13,482 nucleotides of DNA from VRUE01 sp045805805 (GTDB taxonomy: Bacteria > Actinomycetota > Thermoleophilia > Solirubrobacterales > 70-9). This document shows positions 1 to 7,419 of the stretch, piece by piece. The notes below the pieces were generated by a model. That model ran no database searches. It was given only the letters and a program-made list of their open reading frames with translations, and was not told the DNA's origin. How positions within the stretch are numbered: position 1 is the stretch's first letter; the number at the start of each line of letters is the position of its first letter. The stretch spans positions 1-13,482 of the forward strand of contig JBJMKO010000027.1 of NCBI GenBank assembly GCA_045805805.1, in the 5' to 3' direction. A program made the position numbers and the translations under genes.

Positions 1-150
1 CCCGAGAGACGAGAAGCTTCGAATGCGGAGTGCCAGCTCCGGCCGACTCCAGCCTCCTGGCGCGCTCTCGGACCCGTCGCATTCTCGAAGCGGGGCGATC
101 GACCGGAGGCGCCTCGGTTTCGGAGATTGGGCGGGACGAACGCTCGTAGA
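1..150. other. Non-coding left flank, no gene recognised
   Basis: I see no convincing gene here. Open frames on the plus strand running through the flank and into the acylase have no recognisable family features and look like GC-rich chance frames. A weak inverted repeat (GCTTCGAATGCG at 16-27 against CGCATTCTCGAAGC at 78-91, with a 2-base bulge) is present and could be part of a palindromic unit or a chance match. A gene's upstream region could begin at the left edge. Confidence 0.4.
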
Positions 151-227
151 AGGAGCGCCGACGGCCCCTCCCAAAACACTCAAGCGCGGCTCTGCCGCGC
201 GTTTTGGGAGGGGCCGACGGCGCTCCT
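151..227 (-). terminator. 34-bp hairpin after the acylase gene, probable terminator
   Basis: AGGAGCGCCGACGGCCCCTC and the following CCAAAAC (151-177) are matched at 26 of 27 positions by the inverted copy at 201-227. After a 6-base bulge (178-183) the stem continues with GCGCGGC/GCCGCGC around a TCT loop. It lies 12 bases beyond the acylase stop, which fits a terminator for the minus-strand transcript; no T-tract follows. The length and near-perfect symmetry would also suit a dispersed palindromic repeat, but no second copy is present in this window. Confidence 0.6.
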
Positions 228-239
228 CCCCACAAACCC

Positions 240-2912
240 CTACCGCGGCAGCCTTTGGGTCAGCGTCACCACCTGTTGGAACGTCGGCCGGTTCTGGAAG
301 GGGAAGGGGCCCAGTTCGATGCCTGAGGTGACCGTCGGCCGGTTCTGGTCGAAGCAGGCCGGTTGGGGGTTTGCGGCGCACTTGCCGTTGCCGCCGCCGT
401 AGAGCTCCGCCGGGGTGACCTTGAGGGCTTGGCCGAGGCTGCGCTGCAGCTTCCTGCGGCAGCGGGCCTTCGAGCCTTTGCCGCAGTAGATGCGGCTGTA
501 CGGTGCCTTCGGCCTCGGGCCGAAGAGGCCCCTCAGGTCCTTCGAGACGTAGCCCCACCAGCCGTCAAAGAAGTCGGGGGCCTCCGGAGAGCCGCCGGTG
601 TGATCGCCGATTTTGAGCATGGCCTGCAAGCGTTCGAACGCCTTCGCACCCAGTGACGGCTTGAACTCGGCTTCGACCAGCTTCGGCCACCAAGCATCCA
701 TCAGCTCGATCGCCGGGGTTTCCTCGTCGACCCCGTTGCGGTTGAGGTCACGCCTGTGCGCTCCCGCGTCGTGCCAAGCGCGAAGCGTGGCGAGTGCTTT
801 GCGCAGGGCCGGCTGCTTCGGCTTGCCAACGGCCTTGAAGATCGTCGGCAGCAACCGGTACCCGCGCAGGTCCTGGGTCGCAGGTTCCTCCATCGCCTGG
901 ACAAGCCGGGCGATCGTCATCTTGCGCTTGCCTTTGACGCCGGCGCGCACCTTGTCGGAGATCATCTGCGCGCGCTGCAGCGGCCCGTAGCCGTACTGGT
1001 CGTCGGCCGCGGCCCAGCCAGGAGCCTGCTTGTTGTTCCAGGAGACGAGGGAGGCGGGGTCGACCGCCTGCGGATGCTTGGCGAAGGGCAGGTACTCGGC
1101 GGTCTGGGTGGCCGGCTTGAAGCCCTTCCAGTCGTACTGACCGGTGCCAAAAATCGGGAAATCGGGCGAGGTTCCGCGTGAGCGCTGCGGCATCGCACCG
1201 GATAGCGCGTAGGCGATGTGCTCGGAGTCGACGTAGGCCCAGTTGAAGAGGAAGTTGATGTGGGAGACGGCTTTCTTGAACCCGGAGGGCCCGGTGACGA
1301 ACCCGGGTTCGTTGAGCTGTCCGAAGCCGACCACCGAGTCGGCCTCGTGGAAGTAGGTACTGCGCTGATGGACGAAGGCCACCTTGCGCTTGCCAACCTT
1401 TCCGCGGGCGAAGACGATCCCGTGCAGCGTGCGGTAAGAGGTCAGCGTCTGCGCGCCGGCTTCGGTCGAGTCGATCGCGTTCGGCGTCCAGCTCTCCGTC
1501 TTTTCCAGCTTTTCCATCGGCTTGCACTTGCCGCGGTAGAGGTAGTGGAAGTTGTCGCGGCAGAGCACCTCGGCGAAGGTGTCTACGTTGTCCGACGTCG
1601 CCGTCGTCGCACTCCAAGCGTAATCGCGACCGTGGCCCAGCTCGACGTAGAGGTTGACCCCAGCGAAGGCGGCGCCGCGGGCGTCGATGCCCGGGCCGTG
1701 AAGGTCCTCCTCCATCAAGATCTGCGGCACGAAGTAGCTGACCTGCGGCCCCATCACCGCGATCGGATGACCCGTCGCCGAGTGCTTAGCCGAGACCAGC
1801 TCCCAGTTGGAGGCGTGCGCTCCTTCGCGTAGCGCGCGTTCGATCGTGGCGCCAAAGCCACCCCCAGCGACGGCGCCGCTCGAGGCGGTGGCAATCTTGC
1901 TGGCTCGCACCGAGCCGGGATCGGGCAGCGCCAGACCCCGCTTGGCGAAGGCACTGCGCGTCTCGTAGGGAAATGCCTTGGAGATCGTGGTCGGGGCTTC
2001 GGGGTCGTTCTTGGAGCGGAAGCCGAGCCATGCCTTGCGCCCCGCCTTGCGGCCGAAGCGCGTTTCCAGGGCCTGCATGGCTTCCGCCGAGCCCACCTCG
2101 TTGCCGCCGCCACGGCCGAAGATCCCGCCGATAAGCGAGGCGATCGCGATTACATCCGTCGGCTTCCACGGTTCCATCGGCTTGCTCAGCAGCGAGTATT
2201 CGGCCGGCTTCAGCGCGAGATCGGCGTTGGCGGCGGAGATGTAGGCGTTGATCCCCTCGACGTAGCTCTGCACGTCTTCGACTGCCTGCCGGCCGGCCTG
2301 GCCGTAGAGCCGCGGCGCTTCGGCAAGCTGCCGCTCGAGATCGGCTTCGGTGTAGGGGGCGAATCCCCACTGGCTCGCGTCGGCCCCGGCGTTGGAGCCA
2401 CCGAGGAACGAGGCGAGCTCCGCGCGGCCTGTGTGACGCAGCACGTCCATCAGGAAGAGCCGGTCGGCGGCACCCGCGTAGCCGGCGCCGAACATCGTGT
2501 CGGCACGGGTGGTCCCGTAGATGTGGGGGATTCCATAGGCAGAGTCGCGAACGATCGTCGCCCCCGGGCGCGGTTCGATCGTCGATTCGACTTCGGCGGC
2601 TGGAACGCCGAAGGTCGCGTCCTTGTAGTAGCTGAGGACCCCCGCGTCGGTGAGGGTGGGTGCCCCGTAGACGAGGTTTTCGTAGAGCGGCTGCTGATCG
2701 GCGAAATGGGGTGGTAGCGCGCCGGTGCCACGGAAGGCGAAGAGCTGCGCCAGGTTGTCGAGCCCGTTCTCGCCCGGAGGCAGAACGTTGCGGAAACCAC
2801 CGGCGTCGTTGGTCCCGTAAGGCTGCGGCGCGGCCGCGACGGCCGCAGCGGAAAGCGCGATCAGGATGAGTGAGGCGCCTAGTGCAACCCGGAAAATGCG
2901 TGGACGGTGCAA
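240..2912 (-). CDS. Secreted penicillin acylase family Ntn hydrolase
   Basis: 890 residues from TTG at 2912 (901 if GTG at 2945 is used). Residues 1-28 form a signal peptide: basic HRPRIFR, hydrophobic VALGASLILIALSAAAVAAA, probable cleavage before PQPYG. The alpha-chain region has VRDSAYGIPHIYG (about 121-133) and GYAGAADRLFLMDVLRHTGR. The autocatalytic cleavage site is HA|SNWELVSAK with nucleophile Ser368, followed by GPQVSYFVPQI; the oxyanion-type WNN lies at 625-627. Six cysteines in the putative beta chain fit three exported disulfides. The family hydrolyses amide bonds of beta-lactams, acyl-homoserine lactones, lipopeptides and similar; the substrate cannot be told here. It is the last gene, about 110 bp after map, probably with its own promoter, which I could not identify. 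Confidence 0.92.
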   Translation of the reverse strand: MHRPRIFRVALGASLILIALSAAAVAAAPQPYGTNDAGGFRNVLPPGENGLDNLAQLFAFRGTGALPPHFADQQPLYENLVYGAPTLTDAGVLSYYKDATFGVPAAEVESTIEPRPGATIVRDSAYGIPHIYGTTRADTMFGAGYAGAADRLFLMDVLRHTGRAELASFLGGSNAGADASQWGFAPYTEADLERQLAEAPRLYGQAGRQAVEDVQSYVEGINAYISAANADLALKPAEYSLLSKPMEPWKPTDVIAIASLIGGIFGRGGGNEVGSAEAMQALETRFGRKAGRKAWLGFRSKNDPEAPTTISKAFPYETRSAFAKRGLALPDPGSVRASKIATASSGAVAGGGFGATIERALREGAHASNWELVSAKHSATGHPIAVMGPQVSYFVPQILMEEDLHGPGIDARGAAFAGVNLYVELGHGRDYAWSATTATSDNVDTFAEVLCRDNFHYLYRGKCKPMEKLEKTESWTPNAIDSTEAGAQTLTSYRTLHGIVFARGKVGKRKVAFVHQRSTYFHEADSVVGFGQLNEPGFVTGPSGFKKAVSHINFLFNWAYVDSEHIAYALSGAMPQRSRGTSPDFPIFGTGQYDWKGFKPATQTAEYLPFAKHPQAVDPASLVSWNNKQAPGWAAADDQYGYGPLQRAQMISDKVRAGVKGKRKMTIARLVQAMEEPATQDLRGYRLLPTIFKAVGKPKQPALRKALATLRAWHDAGAHRRDLNRNGVDEETPAIELMDAWWPKLVEAEFKPSLGAKAFERLQAMLKIGDHTGGSPEAPDFFDGWWGYVSKDLRGLFGPRPKAPYSRIYCGKGSKARCRRKLQRSLGQALKVTPAELYGGGNGKCAANPQPACFDQNRPTVTSGIELGPFPFQNRPTFQQVVTLTQRLPR

Positions 2913-2916
2913 AGGC

Positions 2917-2925
2917 CCTCCTTCC
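2917..2925 (-). promoter_or_regulatory. Strong Shine-Dalgarno that decides the acylase start
   Basis: On the minus strand GGAAGGAGG ends 4 bases before a TTG at 2912. This is the best Shine-Dalgarno match seen in the window, and it favours the TTG over the GTG at 2945, which would place the SD inside the coding region and put 11 extra residues before a signal peptide. Confidence 0.65.
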
Positions 2926-2975
2926 AGGGTCCAAGCGGCGCCCACCGCAGAACCAGGATACCCGCCCCGCCCAGA

Positions 2976-3018
2976 GCGGTCGTCATTTCAATCGCTATGC
3001 GAAAGAAATGGCGACCGC
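2976..3018 (-). terminator. Hairpin after map, possible terminator
   Basis: A 14-bp stem with one mismatch (GCGGTCGTCATTTC against GAAATGGCGACCGC) and a 15-base loop starts 4 bases beyond the map stop on the transcribed strand. It has no T-run on the far side, so it is not a canonical intrinsic terminator; in high-GC Actinomycetota stem-loops without U-tracts are often proposed as terminators. It also lies upstream of the acylase start, so it could instead stabilise or attenuate that message. Confidence 0.5.
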
Positions 3019-3022
3019 GGGC

Positions 3023-3781
3023 CTAAGCGTCTTCGTGCCAGGGAGTGAGAATCCGCGGACCGTCGGCCGTGACGGCGACGGTGAACTCGAAGTGGGCGGC
3101 GAGCGAGCCATCGTCGGAGTAGACGGCCCAGCCGTCCTCGCCCATCCGCACCAGCGGGCCGCCGGCGTTGACCATCGGCTCGATCGCCAGGACCGTTCCC
3201 TCCTCGAGCAGCGGGCCCTTGCCGGGGGTGCCGAAGTTGGGCACCTGCGGATCCTCGTGCATTTCGCGGCCGATCCCGTGACCGACGAGTGTGCGGATGA
3301 TCGAGAGGCCCTCGATCTCGACCGCCCGCTGGATCGCCGCCGAGACGTCGCCGAGCCGGTTGCCGGGCTGCATCTGCTCGACCCCGGTGAACAGAGCCTG
3401 TTTCGTCACGTCGAGCAGCTTGCGCGCGCCGGCGTCGATTGGCCCGATCGGCACCGTCATCGCGGCGTCGGCGACCCAGCCATCCTTGATCACGCCGACG
3501 TCGATCGAGAGCACGTCGCCGCGCCTCAGCTCGTCGGCAGCGGGAATCCCATGGACGACCATCGAGTTGGGCGAGGCGCAGATCGAGGCGGGGAACCCAC
3601 GGTACCCCTTGAAGGCCGGCTCGGCGCCCTGCGAGCGGATCAGCTTCTCCGCCGCCAGGTCCAGCTCCTTGGTGGATACCCCCGGGCGCGCCTTGGCGGC
3701 GAGCATCTGCAGGCAGCGGACGAGGATCTCCCCGGCGGCCGCCATCTCGTCTACCTGGGCGGGAGTCTTCTTGACGATCAT
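3023..3781 (-). CDS. map: Type I methionine aminopeptidase
   Basis: 252 residues, usual for type I. It removes the initiator Met from nascent proteins as they leave the ribosome. All five metal ligands are present in pita-bread order: Asp94 (SIDVGV), Asp105 (WVADAAMT), His168 (GHGIGREMHEDP), Glu201 (LAIEPMVN) and Glu232 (FEFTVAVT); His77 (MVVHGIP) is the substrate-positioning histidine. ATG at 3781 was chosen; an in-frame TTG at 3790 would add three residues and start at the edge of the palindromic element, which is less likely. The family's usual short N-terminus supports this. It is separated from adk by the 168-bp palindrome, so expression after adk depends on read-through or on a promoter there; I see no clear promoter. 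Confidence 0.95.
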   Translation of the reverse strand: MIVKKTPAQVDEMAAAGEILVRCLQMLAAKARPGVSTKELDLAAEKLIRSQGAEPAFKGYRGFPASICASPNSMVVHGIPAADELRRGDVLSIDVGVIKDGWVADAAMTVPIGPIDAGARKLLDVTKQALFTGVEQMQPGNRLGDVSAAIQRAVEIEGLSIIRTLVGHGIGREMHEDPQVPNFGTPGKGPLLEEGTVLAIEPMVNAGGPLVRMGEDGWAVYSDDGSLAAHFEFTVAVTADGPRILTPWHEDA

Positions 3782-3791
3782 CCCGTACAAG

Positions 3792-3959
3792 CTAGTGCCC
3801 TGTCGCGTGACATTGGCCGAGAAATGACGAGGGACAGGCGCCGACCAGACAAGGACGCAGGGAGGCCGAATAGCAGCGCTATTCGGCCGACTGAGGACGC
3901 CGTATGGCGGTGATCTGGCGCCGTCATTTTCGGTCAGATGTTGCGTGACAGGGCACTAG
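3792..3959 (-). repeat. 168-bp nested palindromic element between adk and map (MITE-like)
   Basis: The left end CTAGTGCCCTGTC and the right end GACAGGGCACTAG are perfect inverted repeats of 13 bp. The match continues imperfectly for about 25 more bases (left ...CCGAGAAATGACG, right complement ...CCGAAAATGACG). Inside are GGCGCC arms and a central 11-bp hairpin GGCCGAATAGC with a 3-base loop (3864-3888). It has no coding capacity of its own. CTAG at both outer edges could be a 4-bp target duplication or part of the inverted repeat; being palindromic it cannot be told apart. The adk stop sits in the right CTAG, and the map ATG starts 10 bases beyond the left end. It may be a transposon-derived miniature element; a strong terminator or processing hairpin is the alternative. 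Strand is arbitrary. Confidence 0.75.
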
Positions 3960-4636
3960 ATGGCCTCGTCGGCCTCGAGGCGCAGCGTCGCCAGGGTACG
4001 GCGGATCTCGTCGGCAACCGACTCCGGCGACGAGGTGCCGTCGATGCGCCGCAGCAGACCCTGACCGTCATAGTGCTCGATCAAGGGTGCGGTCTTCACG
4101 TGGTACTGCTCGAGCCGGTGGCGTATCACCTCAGGCTTGTCGTCGTCGCGGATGACGAGCTCGCCGCCGTCGATGTCGCAGACGCCCTCTTCCTGGGGCG
4201 GGCTGAACTCGACGTGGAAGACGTGGCCGTTCTCGACGCAGGTGCGGCGACCGCCCAACCTGCGCACCACCTCCTCGTCGACGACGTCGATCAGCAGCAC
4301 CGCGGTCAGCTCCCGGCCCAGCTCCTCGAGCTTTCCCGCCAGGGCCTCGGCCTGCGGCGCCGTGCGCGGAAAACCGTCGAGGATGAAGCCGTCGGCAGCC
4401 TCAGGGGAGTCGATCCGCTGGCCGATCATGCCAACGATGACGTCGTCGGGCACCAGATCGCCGCGGTCCATGTAGTCCTTTGCGGCACGACCGAGCTCGG
4501 TCCCCTCGCGAACCGCCGCCCGCAGGATGTCGCCGGTTGCCCAATAGGGCAGCTCCAAGTCCTCCTGCAGCCGCTCCCCCTGCGTTCCCTTCCCCGATCC
4601 GGGCGGACCGAGGAGGACTAGGTTCAGCTCGGACAC
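3956..4636 (-). CDS. adk: Adenylate kinase
   Basis: 226 residues, the long form with a full LID. It interconverts ATP + AMP and 2 ADP in the cytoplasm. The P-loop is GPPGSGKGT (10-18); the NMP-binding region has ATGDILRAA (33-41); DGFPRT (87-92) is the family signature. The LID runs from about 129 (GRRTC) to 168 (RDDDKPE). At the four positions that in Gram-positive enzymes hold zinc, it has Cys133, Asn136, Cys153 and Asp156; the known zinc forms are Cys4 or Cys3-Asp, so zinc binding is uncertain. The start is GTG at 4636, giving MSELNLVLLGPPG. The stop codon lies inside the CTAG end of the palindromic element that follows. Confidence 0.96.
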   Translation of the reverse strand: MSELNLVLLGPPGSGKGTQGERLQEDLELPYWATGDILRAAVREGTELGRAAKDYMDRGDLVPDDVIVGMIGQRIDSPEAADGFILDGFPRTAPQAEALAGKLEELGRELTAVLLIDVVDEEVVRRLGGRRTCVENGHVFHVEFSPPQEEGVCDIDGGELVIRDDDKPEVIRHRLEQYHVKTAPLIEHYDGQGLLRRIDGTSSPESVADEIRRTLATLRLEADEAI

Positions 4637-4646
4637 CGGCCGGAGC

Positions 4647-5921
4647 CTATTTGAGGAAGCCCTCGTAGTTGCGCATCATCAGCTGCGCCTCGAGCTGCTT
4701 CACGGTTTCCAGCGCGACCCCGATCACGATCAGGATCGAGGTGCCGCCGAAGGCGAAGTTGGCTGACGTCTGGCTGAGCAGGAGCGTCGGCAGCGCCGCC
4801 ACCGCGCCGAGGTAGAGGGCGCCGGGGAAGGTCAGCCGCGAGAGGATGCGGTCCAGATACTCCGCCGTTGGCCGTCCCGGGCGCACGCCCGGGATGAAGC
4901 CGCCGTACTTCTTCAGGTTGTCGGCCTGGTCGACCGGGTTGAAGGTGACCGCCGTATAGAAGTAGGTGAAGATGACGATGAAGAACACCTCACCGACGAC
5001 GTACGCCCAGCCGCTCGGGCTGAAGAAAGCGGCGAAGTCGAGCGCCGCCGGGGTATTGAGGAGCTGGCCGACCGTCGGCGGAAAGGCCATGATCGACGCG
5101 GCGAAGATGACCGGGATGACGCCGGCCATGTTGACGCGCAGCGGCAGGTAGGTCGAGCCGCCGGAGGTCATTTTGCGCCCGACCATCCGTTTCGCATACT
5201 GGACCGGGATGCGGCGCTGACCCTCTTGGACGAAGACGATCGCGACGATCACCGCAAGCGCGAGGAAGGGCATCATTACGACGAAGACCTGATCGGGGTT
5301 TTCCCACCAGGACTGGATCCCCTGCGGCAGGCTGGAGACGATCGAGGCGAAGATCATCAGCGAGATCCCGTTGCCGATGCCGCGTTGCGTGATCAGCTCG
5401 CCGAGCCACATCAGCAGCGTGCAGCCCGCCGTCAGCGAGATCACGATCAGCAGCAGCTTGGCGCCGGTGATGTTGCCAAGGAAGTTGTTGCCTCCCGCTT
5501 GGGACCCGAAGGACTGGAAGAGGAAGACGTAGCCGAAGGACTGCCCAAAGGCCAGCCCGACGGTGAGATAACGCGTGTACTGGGTGATCTTCTGCTGCCC
5601 GACCTCGCCTTCTTTCTGCAGCTTCTCCAGCGAGGGCACGACGACGGTCAGCAGCTGCAGGATGATCGAGGCCGTGATGTAGGGCATGATCCCCAGGGCG
5701 AAGAGCGAGAGCCTCGAGAAGCTTCCCCCGGAGAAGGTGTTGAGCAGGTTGAGGATGCCGCCGCCGCCGAAGTTTTCCTGCAGTTCCTTAACCGCGTCGA
5801 TGTCCACGCCGGGGGCGGGGATATAGGCGCCGAGCCGATAGAGCAGCAGCATCGCCGCGGTGAAGGCGAGCTTCTTGCGAATGTCGGCGACGCTGAAGGC
5901 GTTCGCAATAGTCCGGAGCAT
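4647..5921 (-). CDS. secY: Preprotein translocase subunit SecY
   Basis: 424 residues, typical length. SecY forms the protein-conducting channel of the plasma membrane with SecE and SecG. Ten hydrophobic spans are expected; clear ones include FTAAMLLLYRLGAYIPAPGV (first), ALGIMPYITASIILQLLTVV, VFFIVIFTYFYTAVTFNP and a last one near GGTSILIVIGVALETVKQLE. YRLGAYIPAPGVD and GIGNGISLMIFASIV are family signatures, and the large cytoplasmic loop carries the basic RRIPVQYAKRMVGRKM that contacts SecA or the ribosome. Residues around FNPVDQADNLKKYGGFIPG are conserved. The start shares one base with rplO; the stop is 10 bases before adk. Confidence 0.97.
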   Translation of the reverse strand: MLRTIANAFSVADIRKKLAFTAAMLLLYRLGAYIPAPGVDIDAVKELQENFGGGGILNLLNTFSGGSFSRLSLFALGIMPYITASIILQLLTVVVPSLEKLQKEGEVGQQKITQYTRYLTVGLAFGQSFGYVFLFQSFGSQAGGNNFLGNITGAKLLLIVISLTAGCTLLMWLGELITQRGIGNGISLMIFASIVSSLPQGIQSWWENPDQVFVVMMPFLALAVIVAIVFVQEGQRRIPVQYAKRMVGRKMTSGGSTYLPLRVNMAGVIPVIFAASIMAFPPTVGQLLNTPAALDFAAFFSPSGWAYVVGEVFFIVIFTYFYTAVTFNPVDQADNLKKYGGFIPGVRPGRPTAEYLDRILSRLTFPGALYLGAVAALPTLLLSQTSANFAFGGTSILIVIGVALETVKQLEAQLMMRNYEGFLK

Positions 5922-6421
5922 TACGGCTCCAGAGTTTGGCAGGAACCGCCTGCCGCTTCTATCTTCTCCTTGGCTGCCGCGCTGAAGCCGTGTGCTCGCA
6001 CCGTCAGCTTCTTCGAGATCTCGCCGCGGGCGAGGATCTTGACGGGATCGGAGCGCTTGGCGAGCCCCTTCTCCTTCAGCGTCTCCGGCGTCACCTCGGC
6101 GTCGGCATCGAAGCGCTCCTCGAGGTCGGCGAGGTTTACCGGCTGCGACTTCGTGCGGAAGTTCTCGAAGGGCATCGACTTCTTCATGTGCGGCCCGCGA
6201 AGCTTTCGCATCCGCATGTGAATCGGGTTCTGACCGCCCTCGTAGCCGGCCTTCCGTTTGGACCCCGAACGCGACCCCGCGCCCTTGTGCCCACGACCGG
6301 AAGTCTTGCCCAGCCCCGAGCCCTCGCCACGCCCCAACCGCTTGCGCGGTTTGCGCGACCCAGGCTTGGGCCGAAGGTTGTGAAGCCCGATCTCCTCGGA
6401 CCGAGGCGTCTCAGCAGCCAT
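5921..6421 (-). CDS. rplO: 50S ribosomal protein L15
   Basis: 166 residues, near the usual 145-160. The N-terminus has LHNLRPKPGSRKPRKRLGRG and the Gly-rich GEGSGLGKTSGRGHKGAGSR, both typical of L15; the C-terminal half has KLTVRAHGFSAAAKEKIEAA. L15 is a late 50S assembly protein whose extended arm reaches into 23S rRNA. ATG at 6421 was chosen because it shares one base with the rpmD stop and gives the family N-terminus; the frame stays open to 6880 only as a mirror of the rpsE tail. The stop shares one base with secY (TAATG). Confidence 0.95.
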   Translation of the reverse strand: MAAETPRSEEIGLHNLRPKPGSRKPRKRLGRGEGSGLGKTSGRGHKGAGSRSGSKRKAGYEGGQNPIHMRMRKLRGPHMKKSMPFENFRTKSQPVNLADLEERFDADAEVTPETLKEKGLAKRSDPVKILARGEISKKLTVRAHGFSAAAKEKIEAAGGSCQTLEP

Positions 6422-6597
6422 CAGCCATCCACCTCGACAAGATGGGAGACGACTCGAAGCTGCCCTTTCAACTGTGGACTGTCCTTCCGCTCCACAGCCT
6501 TCCCGATCCGCCCAAGCCCAAGCGCCGAAAGCGTCGCTTTCTGAGCCGGTTTGGTCCCGTTGGCAGACCGAACCTGCTTGATCCTCACAGCGCTCAC
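6421..6597 (-). CDS. rpmD: 50S ribosomal protein L30
   Basis: 58 residues, normal for bacterial L30. It starts GTG at 6597, giving SAVRIKQVRSANGTKPAQKA after the initiator, followed by TLSALGLGRIGKAVERKDSP and ending VVSHLVEVDG. The pattern RSAxGxxxxxKATLxxLGLxRI is diagnostic. L30 is a small 23S rRNA-binding protein. The GTG overlaps the rpsE stop by four bases (GTGA) and the TGA shares one base with the rplO ATG (TGATG), so all three genes are likely coupled. Codons lean to CTT, GGG, CGG and GTT, unlike most of the operon. Confidence 0.95.
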   Translation of the reverse strand: MSAVRIKQVRSANGTKPAQKATLSALGLGRIGKAVERKDSPQLKGQLRVVSHLVEVDG

Positions 6598-7397
6598 GAA
6601 GCCTCACCCTCGACAGGAATCTCGGAAGCTTTCTCCTCAGCCGCCGGAGCCTTCTCAGCTTTCGACTCCTCAGCGGACTCTGCCTCAACCGCAGCAGGCT
6701 CCTCAGCTTTAGGCACCTCAGCCGCTTTGTCCGCGGGTGGCGCTGTAGGGGGAACCGCCCCCGAGGACGCTTTAGCGACCGCAGGGGGTGGTGGGTCCCC
6801 TGCAGTGACAGGACCCGCGGTTGCCGCGTTGGAAGCCTCAACAGAGACCGCCCCATTGCCATTGCTCTTCTGAATCCCAAGCACCTGAGCCACGGTCAAC
6901 CCACGCAGCTCGGCAACCTCCTCAGGCCGCCTCAGGCGAATAAGACCGTCCATCGTCGCCTTGACCAGGTTGATCGGGTTCTGAGTCCCGATGCTCTTGG
7001 TCAGAACGTCCTTCACCCCACCCAGCTCGAGCACCGCCCGCACCCCACCGCCGGCGATAACCCCGGTACCGGGACTGGCCGGGCGCAGAACCACGTGCCC
7101 GGCGCCGTAGCGGCCGATGATCTTGTGGGTGATCGTCTGGCCGTATTTGGGGATGCGAATCAAGTCCTTGCGGGCGTTCTCGACGCCCTTCTGGATCGCC
7201 AGCGGCACCTCGCGCGCCTTGCCGTAGCCGATCCCGACGACGCCCTCTTCGTCGCCGACCGCGACCAGCGCCGTGAACGAGAAGCGCCGGCCGCCCTTGA
7301 CCACCTTGGCAACGCGGTTGATCTCGATCACGCGCTCCTGCAGATCCAGCCCGCGCGGGCTGACCGTCTCGACGTTGGTTGTATCCATTCCCTTCAT
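6594..7397 (-). CDS. rpsE: 30S ribosomal protein S5 with Ala/Glu-rich C-terminal tail
   Basis: 267 residues against about 165-200 for ordinary S5. The core (about 1-178) carries NRVAKVVKGGRRFSFTALVA (dsRNA-binding-like domain), GYGKAREVPLAIQKGVENAR, then VIAGGGVRAVLELGGVKDV and SIGTQNPINLVKATMDGL. S5 acts in mRNA entry and decoding accuracy. Residues 179-267 are a tail rich in Ala, Glu, Pro and Ser, including the peptide encoded by a 90-bp palindromic element (about residues 194-223). Start: ATG at 7397 (MKGMDTTN); ATG at 7388 is an alternative, but the AAGGGA before it is too close to serve it well. The stop overlaps the rpmD GTG by four bases. Codons of the tail favour GCT, CTT, GTT and GGG, unlike the core. 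Confidence 0.94.
   Translation of the reverse strand: MKGMDTTNVETVSPRGLDLQERVIEINRVAKVVKGGRRFSFTALVAVGDEEGVVGIGYGKAREVPLAIQKGVENARKDLIRIPKYGQTITHKIIGRYGAGHVVLRPASPGTGVIAGGGVRAVLELGGVKDVLTKSIGTQNPINLVKATMDGLIRLRRPEEVAELRGLTVAQVLGIQKSNGNGAVSVEASNAATAGPVTAGDPPPPAVAKASSGAVPPTAPPADKAAEVPKAEEPAAVEAESAEESKAEKAPAAEEKASEIPVEGEAS
6731..6820 (-). repeat. In-frame palindromic element, 90-bp copy in rpsE
   Basis: A 90-bp unit with 8-bp perfect inverted ends (CCGCGGGT/ACCCGCGG) and nested imperfect stems, so the coding strand could fold into one long hairpin. Only 4 positions differ from the rpsQ copy at 11087-11176; two of the changes are synonymous and two alter residues (Thr/Ala and Ala/Glu). It encodes AGPVTAGDPPPPAVAKASSG followed by AVPPTAPPAD. 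Flanking sequence on either side does not match between copies apart from a GT before the left end on the plus strand, so the homology stops at the palindrome ends, as expected for a discrete inserted unit. No obvious target-site duplication was seen. Confidence 0.88.
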
Positions 7398-7419
7398 AGC
7401 AGCGGTCCAAGGTAGCGGA

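Noticed and set aside
2985..3829. Shared GAAATGACG-like words in the map 3' hairpin and the adk-map palindrome
   Set aside because: Only about 8-9 bases match and the surrounding structures differ, so a common origin cannot be supported.
2870..3913. Long open frame on the plus strand (347 codons) across map and the palindrome
   Set aside because: It runs antisense to map, whose metal ligands and family motifs are intact; the plus-strand translation is rich in Arg, Asp and Gly, typical of a chance frame in GC-rich DNA, with no recognisable motif.
5226..6221. Long open frame on the plus strand opposite secY and rplO
   Set aside because: Antisense to two unmistakable genes; the translation is low-complexity Asp/Arg/Gln-rich with no domain.
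6421..6880. N-terminal extension of the rplO frame upstream of 6421
   Set aside because: It covers rpmD and the rpsE tail in another frame, is Arg/Leu-rich, and the ATG at 6421 coupled to the rpmD stop gives the family N-terminus.
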